Origin: Nocardioides sp. Arc9.136 | Lineage (GTDB): Bacteria; Actinomycetota; Actinomycetes; Propionibacteriales; Nocardioidaceae | Assembly: GCF_030506255.1 (NCBI RefSeq) | Contig: NZ_CP113431.1 | Location: forward strand, 1,302,001-1,366,000 | Direction of reading: 5' to 3' | Length of the DNA: 64,000 bases | Shown: in pieces, positions 45,719 to 52,933 of the stretch | Layout of the letters: each line of letters starts with the position of its first letter | How positions within the stretch are numbered: the stretch's first letter is position 1 | Position numbers and translations under genes: made by a program | Notes under the pieces: generated by a model | Database searches by the model: none | What the model was told of the DNA's origin: nothing | Seen by the model: the letters and a program-made list of their open reading frames with translations, nothing else

Positions 45719-45724
45719 AACCTA
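45719..45724 (-). promoter_or_regulatory. -10 element of leaderless alcohol dehydrogenase gene
   Basis: TAGGTT on the minus strand, 6 nt before the ATG. A perfect palindrome GAACGCGTTC (45725-45734) directly abuts it and may be an operator. Confidence 0.5.
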
Positions 45725-45762
45725 GAACGCGTTCCAGTTCCTGTCACCGGTTCCGGGCTCCC

Positions 45763-45768
45763 TAGACT
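45763..45768 (+). promoter_or_regulatory. -10 element of leaderless folC
   Basis: TAGACT 8 nt before the ATG at 45777. Confidence 0.5.
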
Positions 45769-45776
45769 CGGGGACG

Positions 45777-47156
45777 ATGACCGACTCCACCGCCCCCGAC
45801 GCCCCCCGCCTCGCCGAGACCTTCGCCGAGGTGGAGGACGCGCTCCTGTCCCGGTGGCCCGAGACCCGGCTCGAGCCGTCCCTCGACCGCATCCGCGCCT
45901 TCACCGAGCTGCTCGGCGACCCGCAGGCCGCCTACCCGGTCATCCACCTGACCGGCACCAACGGCAAGACCTCGACCTCGCGGATGGTCGACGCCCTGCT
46001 GCGCGGGCTCGAGCTGCGCACCGGTCGGTTCACCAGCCCGCACGTCGAGCGGATGAACGAGCGGATCAGCATCGACGGCGAGCCGCTGGACGACGAGGCG
46101 TTCGTGGCCGCGTTCAACGACGTCGCGCCGTACACCCACCTGGTCGACGAGGACCAGCCGCACCCGCTGTCGTTCTTCGAGACCGTCGTCGGCATGGCGT
46201 ACGCCGCGTTCGCCGACGCCCCGGTCGAGGTCGCGATCGTCGAGGTGGGCATGGGCGGCACGTGGGACGCCACCAACGTCGCCGACGGCGCGGTCGCCGT
46301 GGTGACGCCGATCGCCATCGACCACACCCGCTACCTCGGGGGGTCGGTCGCCGCGATCGCCCAGGAGAAGGCCGGGATCATCAAGCCCGGCGCCCAGGTG
46401 GTCCTCGCCCAGCAGCCGCCGGAGGCAGCGGCGGTGCTGCTCGAGCGCGCGGCCGAGGTCGGCGCGACGGTGGCCCGCGAGGGCCTGGAGTTCGGCGTGG
46501 TCTCCCGGGTGCCCGGCGTCGGGGGCCAGCTGGTCTCGCTGCAGGGGCTGCGCGGCCGCTACGACGACGTCTTCCTGCCCCTCCACGGCGCGCACCAGGC
46601 GCAGAACGCCGCGGTCGCGCTGGCCGCGGTCGAGGCGTTCCTCGCCGGGGGCGACGAGGGCCAGCCGCTCGACGAGGACCTCGTCCGGGCGGCGTTCGCC
46701 GAGGTGACCTCGCCCGGCCGGCTCGAGGTCGTGCGGCGCTCGCCCACGGTCCTGCTCGACGCCGCGCACAACCCCGCCGGCGCCGAGGCCACGGCCGCGG
46801 CGATCGAGGACTCCTTCACCTTCTCCCCGCTGATCGGGGTCCTCGGGGTGATGGCCGACAAGGACGCCGAGGGCCTGCTCGCGGCCTTCGAGCCCTCGCT
46901 GGCCCACGTCGTCTGCACCCAGAACGGCACCGACCGGGCGATGCCCGCCGAGGAGCTGGCCGAGGTCGCCCGCGGCATCTACGGCGAGGACCGGGTCTCG
47001 GTCTCGCCCCGCCTCGCGGACGCCATCGACGCCGCGGCCGCGCTGGCCGAGGCGGGCGAGGCGGTCGGCAGCCCGCTGGGGTCCGGCGCCGTGCTGGTCA
47101 CCGGCTCCGTCGTGACCGTCGGCGAGGCGCGCACGCTGCTGGGAGGAGCCCGATGA
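45777..47156 (+). CDS. folC: Bifunctional folylpolyglutamate/dihydrofolate synthase
   Basis: A 459-residue Mur-ligase-family enzyme that adds glutamate to dihydropteroate or folates. The ATP site TGTNGKTS is at residues 59-66, FTSPHVERMNERI is the folate-binding region, VEVGMGGTWDATN the second ATP or metal motif, and LDAAHNPAGAEA the C-terminal signature. The DUF4233 gene starts within its stop codon (ATGA at 47153-47156), so they are cotranslated. The leaderless ATG at 45777 is supported by TAGACT 8 nt upstream. Confidence 0.95.
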   Translation: MTDSTAPDAPRLAETFAEVEDALLSRWPETRLEPSLDRIRAFTELLGDPQAAYPVIHLTGTNGKTSTSRMVDALLRGLELRTGRFTSPHVERMNERISIDGEPLDDEAFVAAFNDVAPYTHLVDEDQPHPLSFFETVVGMAYAAFADAPVEVAIVEVGMGGTWDATNVADGAVAVVTPIAIDHTRYLGGSVAAIAQEKAGIIKPGAQVVLAQQPPEAAAVLLERAAEVGATVAREGLEFGVVSRVPGVGGQLVSLQGLRGRYDDVFLPLHGAHQAQNAAVALAAVEAFLAGGDEGQPLDEDLVRAAFAEVTSPGRLEVVRRSPTVLLDAAHNPAGAEATAAAIEDSFTFSPLIGVLGVMADKDAEGLLAAFEPSLAHVVCTQNGTDRAMPAEELAEVARGIYGEDRVSVSPRLADAIDAAAALAEAGEAVGSPLGSGAVLVTGSVVTVGEARTLLGGAR

Positions 47157-47557
47157 GCAACCCCGAGCAGCGCTCGCCGCGACGCGGCATGTGCGCGGCG
47201 ATCCTCTGCCTCGAGGCGATCGCTCTGGGCCTGACCACGCCGGTGATGATCTCGGTGGCCGACGTCGACACCGGCGTCGCGCTCTCGATCGGGCTCGGCC
47301 TGATGGTCGTGTGCCTGCTGCTCTCGGGGATGCTCCGCAAGCCCTGGGCGTACGGCGCCGGGTGGGCGGTGCAGCTGGCCGCGGTCGCGCTCGGCTTCGT
47401 CGTCCCGATCATGTTCGTCCTCGGCGGCATCTTCGCGCTGCTGTGGGGGACCGCCGACCTCCTCGGCCGCAAGATCGAGCGGGAGCGCGCCGAGGCGTAC
47501 GCCGCCTTCGCCGCCGAGCAGGGCACGCCCGCACCCGGGACGACCCCCGAGCCCTGA
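47153..47557 (+). CDS. DUF4233 membrane protein, folC partner
   Basis: A 134-residue protein with four membrane segments (about 14-33, 40-59, 66-88, 92-108), then a charged tail. It matches the DUF4233 pattern: MCAAILCLEAIALGL and GWAVQLAAVALGF. The family almost always follows folC in actinobacteria, but its function is unknown. Its ATG overlaps the folC stop by 4 nt. Confidence 0.88.
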   Translation: MSNPEQRSPRRGMCAAILCLEAIALGLTTPVMISVADVDTGVALSIGLGLMVVCLLLSGMLRKPWAYGAGWAVQLAAVALGFVVPIMFVLGGIFALLWGTADLLGRKIERERAEAYAAFAAEQGTPAPGTTPEP

Positions 47558-47566
47558 GGCCCCGGC

Positions 47567-48904
47567 TCACGCCAGCGCGGTCGTCAGCGCACGCAGCGCC
47601 TGCGCCAGCTGCTGGTCGGTGCACCCGCCGAACCCGACGACGAGCCCGTGCAGGCCGGCGCTGCGGCAGTGGTCGGCCAGCAGCGGCACGTCGAACCCGG
47701 CGGCCCGCGCGGCCGCGTGCGCCCGCAGCGCGTCGGCCTCGTCGAGGCGGAGCGTGGCGTACATCCCGGCGACCGGCCCGGCCAGGTCGCCGTACGGCTC
47801 GAGCGCGGTGGCGACGAGCTCCGCGCGCTGGGCGTAGCGGCGCCGGGCGGAGCGGACGACCCGCTCGACGTACCCCTCGCGCAGCAGGGAGAGGAAGGCC
47901 CGCTGCACCGGCCACGCCGCGGCGTCGTGGGTCACCTCCCGCGTCCGGTCGACCCGGTCGAGCACCGCCGGCGGTGCGACCAGCCACCCCAGCCGCATGC
48001 TCGGGGCGACGGTCTTGCTCGCCGTCCCGAGGTAGGCGACCCGCTCCCGGTCCAGGCTCGCGAGGGCGGGCACGGGCGCCACGTCGTAGCGGAACTCGGA
48101 GTCGTAGTCGTCCTCGACGACGAGCGCGCCGGCGTCCCGGGCCGCAGCGAGCAGGGCGACCCGCGCCTGGCCCGGCATCGTGTGGCCGAGCGGGTGCTGG
48201 TGGGCGGGCGTGACGTACGCCGCCGCGAGCCCGGTGAGGTCCCAGCCGGCGGGGTCGGCGGCCGGCAGGTCCACCACGGTCCGGCCGAGCAGCTCCGCGA
48301 CCGCGGCCGCGGAGCGGTAGCCGGGGTCCTCCACGCCCACGGCGCCCGGCGGCAGGGCGGCGAGGACGTGGCGCAGGCCGTCACCCGTCCCCGTCGTGAT
48401 GCGCACGTCGTCGGGCTCGACGTCGAGGCCGCGGGTGCGCGCGAGGCGGGCGGCGAGCTCGACCCGCAGCGCCGGCAAGCCGCGCGGGTCGTCGTAGCCC
48501 TCGGGCGGGCGGGCCGCACCCACGTCGCGCCACGCACGCCGCCACGCGTCGGCGTACCGCGGGTCGATCCAGGGCGTGCCCGTGCCCAGCCGGACGAGCG
48601 GCGAGCCGGCGGACGCGGGAGCCGGGCGGCGGCGCGGCGGGGGAGCGAGACCGGTGCCCCCGGCGACGAACGTCCCGGCGCCGTGACGGCCCTCCAGCCA
48701 GCCCTCCGCGACGAGCTGGGCGTAGGCGCGCTCGGCCACCGCGCGGGCGACGCCGAGGTCCGCCGCGAGCGCGCGCGTGCTGGGCAGGCGCGTCCCGACC
48801 GGCAGCCGCCCGTCACCGACCTGGCGACGTACCTCGTCGGCGAGCTGGGCGCCGAGGGTGCGGTGGTCAGCGCGGTCGAGGACGACGGCGAGCGTCCGTG
48901 CCAA
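47567..48904 (-). CDS. MocR-type regulator (GntR HTH fused to class I aminotransferase)
   Basis: A 445-residue MocR/PdxR-like protein. Residues 10-75 form a GntR winged helix (LPVGTRLPSTRALAADLGVARAVAERAYAQLVAEGW). The rest is a fold-type I PLP-binding domain with the Schiff-base Lys in LGTASKTVAPSMRLGW near residue 285 and YDSEFRYD typical of the group. These regulators sense PLP or a substrate adduct and often control a divergent gene. The start appears to be TTG at 48904, supported by AAGAGG about 10 nt upstream. A 30-bp palindrome lies between it and the divergent flavin-protein gene. Confidence 0.88.
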   Translation of the reverse strand: MARTLAVVLDRADHRTLGAQLADEVRRQVGDGRLPVGTRLPSTRALAADLGVARAVAERAYAQLVAEGWLEGRHGAGTFVAGGTGLAPPPRRRPAPASAGSPLVRLGTGTPWIDPRYADAWRRAWRDVGAARPPEGYDDPRGLPALRVELAARLARTRGLDVEPDDVRITTGTGDGLRHVLAALPPGAVGVEDPGYRSAAAVAELLGRTVVDLPAADPAGWDLTGLAAAYVTPAHQHPLGHTMPGQARVALLAAARDAGALVVEDDYDSEFRYDVAPVPALASLDRERVAYLGTASKTVAPSMRLGWLVAPPAVLDRVDRTREVTHDAAAWPVQRAFLSLLREGYVERVVRSARRRYAQRAELVATALEPYGDLAGPVAGMYATLRLDEADALRAHAAARAAGFDVPLLADHCRSAGLHGLVVGFGGCTDQQLAQALRALTTALA

Positions 48905-48923
48905 TGGCCTGCCTCTTTCGTGC

Positions 48924-48953
48924 CGAAGTGGCTGCTGAGTCTAGGCCACTTCG
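48924..48953. promoter_or_regulatory. Putative MocR operator palindrome
   Basis: CGAAGTGGC (48924-48932) and its exact complement (48945-48953) flank a 12-nt spacer. A minus-strand TAGACT lies within the spacer and could be the -10 of the MocR gene, so binding would directly block it. Confidence 0.6.
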
Positions 48954-48969
48954 CGGGCATCCTGGAGCA

Positions 48970-49656
48970 GTGACGACGAACGCCGCCCCGCTGTCCCCGA
49001 CCGCCCGCACGACCGTCCGGCGCGGGAGGGAGCGCGTCGTGGACGCCCGCGAGCGCCTGCACGACCTCTTCGCCGACGGGCTGGTGGCACACGTCGGGGT
49101 CGTCGTGGGGGACCACCCGCTCGTGCTGCCCTGCGCGTACGCCGTGGACCCGGCCGGCCCGGACGAGGGCGGCTCGCTCTACGTGCACGGCTCGGTGGCC
49201 TCGGTCTGGCTGCGGGCCGCCGTCGGCTCCACGGTCTGCGTGACCGTCACCGAGCTGGACGGGCTGGTCACCGCCCGGTCGGCCTTCCACCACTCGATGA
49301 ACTACCGCTCGGCCGTCGTCATCGGCACCGCCCGCCTGGTGGAGGACGAGGCCGAGCGCGCCCGTGCCCTGGACCTCGTCGTCGACCAGATGGTCCCCGG
49401 TCGGGCGGCGACCCTGCGCCCCAGCACGCGCAAGGAGCTCGCGGCGACCGCCGTGCTCGCCGTACCCCTCCACGAGGCGTCGATGAAGGCGCGCGCGGGC
49501 GGTCCCAATGACGACGCCGAGGACGTCGCGGCGGGCACCTGGGCCGGTCACGTGCCGCTGCGGCGCGTGGCCGGGGCGGTGGTGCCGGCGCCAGAGGCGG
49601 ACGGACCGGTACCCGAGGACGTGGCTGCCCGTGTGCGCGACCTGGCGGCTCGATAG
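48970..49656 (+). CDS. Pyridoxamine 5'-phosphate oxidase-like flavin-binding protein
   Basis: A 228-residue split-barrel protein of the PNPOx-like, flavin-nucleotide-binding class (NimA-like). Visible elements are [60 protein letters not shown] and the C-terminal [11 protein letters not shown]. Such proteins bind FMN, F420 or heme and reduce small molecules; a true pyridoxamine phosphate oxidase role is not established. GTG at 48970 begins [10 protein letters not shown]. It diverges from the MocR regulator, probably its controller. ndk starts 10 nt after its stop. Confidence 0.85.
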   Translation: MTTNAAPLSPTARTTVRRGRERVVDARERLHDLFADGLVAHVGVVVGDHPLVLPCAYAVDPAGPDEGGSLYVHGSVASVWLRAAVGSTVCVTVTELDGLVTARSAFHHSMNYRSAVVIGTARLVEDEAERARALDLVVDQMVPGRAATLRPSTRKELAATAVLAVPLHEASMKARAGGPNDDAEDVAAGTWAGHVPLRRVAGAVVPAPEADGPVPEDVAARVRDLAAR

Positions 49657-49659
49657 GGT
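49654..49659 (+). promoter_or_regulatory. -10 element of leaderless ndk
   Basis: TAGGGT 7 nt before the ndk ATG; its TAG is also the stop codon of the preceding gene. Confidence 0.55.
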
Positions 49660-49666
49660 CCGTGCC

Positions 49667-50080
49667 ATGACCGAGCGCACCCTCGTCCTCCTCAAGCCCG
49701 ACACCGTCCGCCGCGGCCTGGTCGGCGAGGTCCTGTCCCGGTTCGAGGCCAAGGGCCTCTCCCTCGTCGCGATGGAGCTGCGGCACATCGACGCCGCCAA
49801 GGCCGACGAGCACTACGCCGAGCACGTCGAGCGCGACTTCTACCCGCCGCTGCGCGACTTCGTCACCAGCGGCCCGCTGGTCGCCCTGGTCCTCGAGGGC
49901 GACAGCGCGATCGAGGTCGTGCGCGCCCTCAACGGCGCCACCGACGGCCGCAAGGCCGCTCCCGGCACCATCCGCGGCGACCTCTCGCTCTCCAACCGCG
50001 AGAACCTCGTCCACGGCTCCGACTCGCCCGAGTCCGCCGCCCGCGAGATCGCGATCTGGTTCCCGCAGCTCACCCTCTGA
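49667..50080 (+). CDS. ndk: Nucleoside diphosphate kinase
   Basis: A 137-residue enzyme that transfers the gamma-phosphate between nucleoside di- and triphosphates through phospho-His. The catalytic His116 lies in [13 protein letters not shown]; the [18 protein letters not shown] opening and the [11 protein letters not shown] segment are universal. Length equals that of mycobacterial Ndk. ATG at 49667 has TAGGGT 7 nt upstream. Confidence 0.97.
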   Translation: MTERTLVLLKPDTVRRGLVGEVLSRFEAKGLSLVAMELRHIDAAKADEHYAEHVERDFYPPLRDFVTSGPLVALVLEGDSAIEVVRALNGATDGRKAAPGTIRGDLSLSNRENLVHGSDSPESAAREIAIWFPQLTL

Positions 50081-50105
50081 AGCCGCGCCCCGCCCCGCTC
50101 GGGCC

Positions 50106-50138
50106 TGGGGCTCCTGTGACTCGTGGGGCTCCTGGGAC
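50106..50138 (+). repeat. Direct repeat, 15-bp units 18 bp apart
   Basis: TGGGGCTCCTGTGAC (50106-50120) and TGGGGCTCCTGGGAC (50124-50138) match at 14 of 15 positions. Confidence 0.7.
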
Positions 50139-50141
50139 CTG

Positions 50142-50169
50142 CAACATCCCAAGTGAACGTGGGATGTTG
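50142..50169. repeat. Hairpin element, copy 1
   Basis: A 10-bp stem CAACATCCCA/TGGGATGTTG encloses AGTGAACG. The sequence is AT-richer than its surroundings. Confidence 0.85.
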
Positions 50170-50202
50170 AAGGTTCTCTGGTGTTGCAACAGCAGGGAAG
50201 CG

Positions 50203-50232
50203 TCAACATCCCAAGTGAACCTGGGATGTTGA
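50203..50232. repeat. Hairpin element, copy 2
   Basis: An 11-bp stem TCAACATCCCA/TGGGATGTTGA encloses AGTGAACC. It matches copy 1 at 27 of 28 shared positions, same orientation, 62 bp further on. Confidence 0.85.
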
Positions 50233-50394
50233 ACCTCGCCGACGCGCCCGACCACACCCGCCACACCTGACACACCGACGCGCGGCGTGCCTCCACGGGA
50301 GGACGGCGCGCGGTCCTTACGCTCCCGGTGGGCGCTGCGGTACGTCGTGCGCCCGCGACTTCCCCGGACGCGACGGACCTGCGAGGCACCAGGC

Positions 50395-51423
50395 ATGGCG
50401 AACAGCTTCATCGGCCGCGACATGGCCGTGGACCTCGGCACCGCCAACACGCTCGTCTACGTCCGCGGCAAGGGCGTGCTGCTCGACGAGCCGAGCGTCG
50501 TGGCGATGAACGTCTCCACCGGCGAGGTGCTCGCGGTCGGGCACGAGGCCAAGCGGATGATCGGGCGCACCCCGGACGGGATCACCGCGATCCGGCCCCT
50601 CAAGGACGGCGTCATCGCCGACTTCGAGGCCACCGAGCAGATGCTGCGGTTCTTCATCCAGCAGGTCCACAAGCGGCGGTACTTCGCCAAGCCGCGCATG
50701 GTCATCTGCGTGCCCAGCGGCATTACCGCGGTCGAGCAGCGCGCGGTCAAGGAGGCCGGCTACCAGGCCGGCGCCCGGCGCGTCTACATCGTCGAGGAGC
50801 CGATGGCCGCGGCGATCGGCGCGGGGCTGCCGGTGCACCAGGCCACCGGCAACATGGTCGTCGACGTCGGCGGCGGCACCACCGAGGTCGCGGTCATCTC
50901 CCTGGGCGGGATCGTGACCAGCCTCAGCGTGCGCACGGCCGGGGACGACCTCGACGCGGCGATCGTGGCGTGGATGAAGAAGGAGTACTCCCTGATGCTG
51001 GGGGAGCGCACCGCCGAGGAGGTCAAGACGACCCTGGGCTCGGCGTTCCCGATGGCCGAGGAGCCGGAGGCCGAGATCCGCGGCCGCGACATGGTCTCGG
51101 GCCTCCCGCGCACGGTCGTGGTCTCGAGCTCGGAGATCCGCCAGGCGATCGAGGAGCCGCTGCACGCCATCGTCGACGCGGTGCGCGCGACGCTCGACCA
51201 GACACCGCCCGAGCTGGCCGGCGACATCATGGACCGCGGCATCGTGCTCACCGGCGGCGGCGCCCTGCTCCGCGGCCTCGACGAGCGGATCCGCCACGAG
51301 ACGGGCATGCCCGTGCACGTCGCGGAGGAGCCGCTGACCTCGGTCGCGCTCGGTGCCGGCAAGTGCGTGGAGGAGTTCGAGGCGCTGCAGCAGGTGCTCG
51401 TCACGGAGCCGAGGCGGTTCTGA
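50395..51423 (+). CDS. mreB: Rod shape-determining protein MreB
   Basis: A 342-residue bacterial actin that organises lateral wall synthesis. Phosphate-binding loop 1 is MAVDLGTANT near residue 8-17, phosphate 2 is VVDVGGGTTEVAVI near 158, and GIVLTGGGALLRGLDERI forms the adenosine-binding region near 283. RDMVSGLPRTV and the QAIEEPLHAIVDAV helix are also typical. ATG at 50395 (MANSFIGRDMAVD) is the family start. The mreC ATG overlaps its stop by one nt (TGATG). It heads a five-gene elongation operon. Confidence 0.97.
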   Translation: MANSFIGRDMAVDLGTANTLVYVRGKGVLLDEPSVVAMNVSTGEVLAVGHEAKRMIGRTPDGITAIRPLKDGVIADFEATEQMLRFFIQQVHKRRYFAKPRMVICVPSGITAVEQRAVKEAGYQAGARRVYIVEEPMAAAIGAGLPVHQATGNMVVDVGGGTTEVAVISLGGIVTSLSVRTAGDDLDAAIVAWMKKEYSLMLGERTAEEVKTTLGSAFPMAEEPEAEIRGRDMVSGLPRTVVVSSSEIRQAIEEPLHAIVDAVRATLDQTPPELAGDIMDRGIVLTGGGALLRGLDERIRHETGMPVHVAEEPLTSVALGAGKCVEEFEALQQVLVTEPRRF

Positions 51424-52424
51424 TGGCGGTCGACCTCTTCGAGCGCGTGCAGCGCGGTGCCGGGCAGCAGTCCGGCCAGGACAAGCGGCAGCGCGGACTG
51501 CGCGGCCCGCGCGAGCGGCGTTGGCGCGTCACCGAGCGGCTCGAGGACCGCGGCCGCCCCCGGCGCTCGCTGGTCGTCGCCCTCCTGCTGGCGTGCCTCA
51601 CGCTGATCACCCTGGACTCCCAGGCCGGCGACAGCTCGCCGGTCGAGCCGGTCCGCCGCGCGCTCGGCGAGGTGTTCGGCCCCGTCGAGGTGGGCGCGGC
51701 CGCGGTGGTCGGCCCGTTCGCCGCGGTGCCGTCGTGGTTCCGCACGCACGGCGACCTGCGCGAGGAGATCGGCGACCTCGAGGCCGAGAACGCCCGGCTC
51801 CGGACCGAGGTCAACACCGCCGACTACGACCGCAACCGGCTCACCGAGTACGACGGGCTGACCGCGGCCGCCGAGGACCTCGGCTACTCGCTGGTGCCGG
51901 CCCGCGTGGTCGGCCTCGCGCCGGCGCAGTCGTTCTCCAGCACCGTCACCATCGACGCCGGCTCCGTCTCGGGCCTGCGCCCGGACATGACCGTGATGAA
52001 CAACGACGGCCTGGTCGGCCGCGTCATCCGGGTCACGCGCACCACCGCCACCGTGCTGCTCATCGTCGACGCCGACTCGGTCGTCGGCGGCCGCGTCGGC
52101 TCCTCGATGGAGCTGGGCTCGGTCAAGGGCCGCGGCCAGCTCGGCTCGACCGGCCGCCTGGACCTGGAGCTGATCGACGAGGCCAACGTGCCCCGCAAGG
52201 ACGACGCCGTCGTCACCTGGGGGAGCGAGGGCGGCGCGCCGTACGTCTCCGGCGTCCCGATCGGCCGCGTCACGGCCGTCTACTCCAGCCTCCGGGAGAC
52301 CGCGCAGCGGGCCGTCGTCGACCCCTACGTCGACTTCTCCTCCCTCGACCTCGTCGGCGTCGTGGTCCCCTCGGGCACCGCCTCGGACCGTGCCGTCATC
52401 GAGGCCGACGGGAGCGTCCGGTGA
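51423..52424 (+). CDS. mreC: Rod shape-determining protein MreC
   Basis: A 333-residue bitopic envelope protein linking MreB to wall synthases. An unusually long basic cytosolic tail (1-48) precedes the membrane helix (about 49-63, SLVVALLLACLTLITL). A coiled coil (about 108-140, LREEIGDLEAENARLRTEVNT) and two beta-domains with ARVVGLAP...SSTVTIDAGSVSGLRPDM and DGLVGRVIRVTRTTATVLLI follow. The start overlaps the mreB stop, and mreD begins within its stop (GTGA). Confidence 0.95.
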   Translation: MAVDLFERVQRGAGQQSGQDKRQRGLRGPRERRWRVTERLEDRGRPRRSLVVALLLACLTLITLDSQAGDSSPVEPVRRALGEVFGPVEVGAAAVVGPFAAVPSWFRTHGDLREEIGDLEAENARLRTEVNTADYDRNRLTEYDGLTAAAEDLGYSLVPARVVGLAPAQSFSSTVTIDAGSVSGLRPDMTVMNNDGLVGRVIRVTRTTATVLLIVDADSVVGGRVGSSMELGSVKGRGQLGSTGRLDLELIDEANVPRKDDAVVTWGSEGGAPYVSGVPIGRVTAVYSSLRETAQRAVVDPYVDFSSLDLVGVVVPSGTASDRAVIEADGSVR

Positions 52425-52933
52425 GCCCGGTCCGCACGGCCGCGGCCGTCGCGGCGGTGGCCGTCGCGCTCGTCCTCCAGGTCTCGGTCTTCTCCCACCT
52501 CGCCTGGGAGGGGGTCGTGCCGAACCTCGTCCTGCTGGTCGTCGTCGCCACCGGCCTCGTCCGCGGCGCGGAGCCGGCCATGGTCCTCGGCCTCGTCGCC
52601 GGCGTCGTGCTCGACCTCGCACCCCCGGCCGACCACGTCGCCGGGCGCTGGGCGCTGGCCCTCGTCGTGGTGGGGTACGTCGCCGGGCGGGTGCGCCAGG
52701 ACGTGCGGCCCACCGCCGGGTCGGTCGTCGCCACCGTCGCCGCGTCGTCGTTCGTCGGGACCTCCGTCTTCGCGCTCACCGGGATCGTCCTCCAGGACCC
52801 CGCCCTGGGCGTCGGCGAGGTCCTGCAGGTGATCGCGATCGGCGTGTTCTGGGACGTGCTGCTCACCCCGCTCGTGCTGCCGGTGGTGATGGGCGCCTTC
52901 CGCCGCCTCGAGCCGGCCCGGGCCTCCGCATGA
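52421..52933 (+). CDS. mreD: Rod shape-determining protein MreD
   Basis: A 170-residue integral membrane protein with about five hydrophobic segments (for example VVPNLVLLVVVATGLVRG and AMVLGLVAGVVLDL), containing the PNLVLLVVVA-like motif of the family. It is required with MreC for rod elongation. GTG at 52421 overlaps the mreC stop by 4 nt, and mrdA overlaps its own stop by 4 nt (ATGA). Confidence 0.92.
   Translation: MSPVRTAAAVAAVAVALVLQVSVFSHLAWEGVVPNLVLLVVVATGLVRGAEPAMVLGLVAGVVLDLAPPADHVAGRWALALVVVGYVAGRVRQDVRPTAGSVVATVAASSFVGTSVFALTGIVLQDPALGVGEVLQVIAIGVFWDVLLTPLVLPVVMGAFRRLEPARASA

Larger units (their letters stand above)
50081..50394. other. Intergenic region between ndk and mreB (314 bp)
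   Basis: No ORF is supported here. The region holds a near-perfect direct repeat, two copies of a hairpin element, and about 160 nt directly before mreB without an obvious -10. It is locally poorer in GC than the flanks around the hairpins. A Shine-Dalgarno-like GCGAGGCACCAGGC precedes the mreB ATG. Confidence 0.6.

Noticed and set aside
44651..47557. A 968-residue plus-strand open frame reaching into DUF4233
   Set aside because: Only its last 134 residues are real (DUF4233, start 47153). The rest is antisense to the alcohol dehydrogenase and out of frame with folC.
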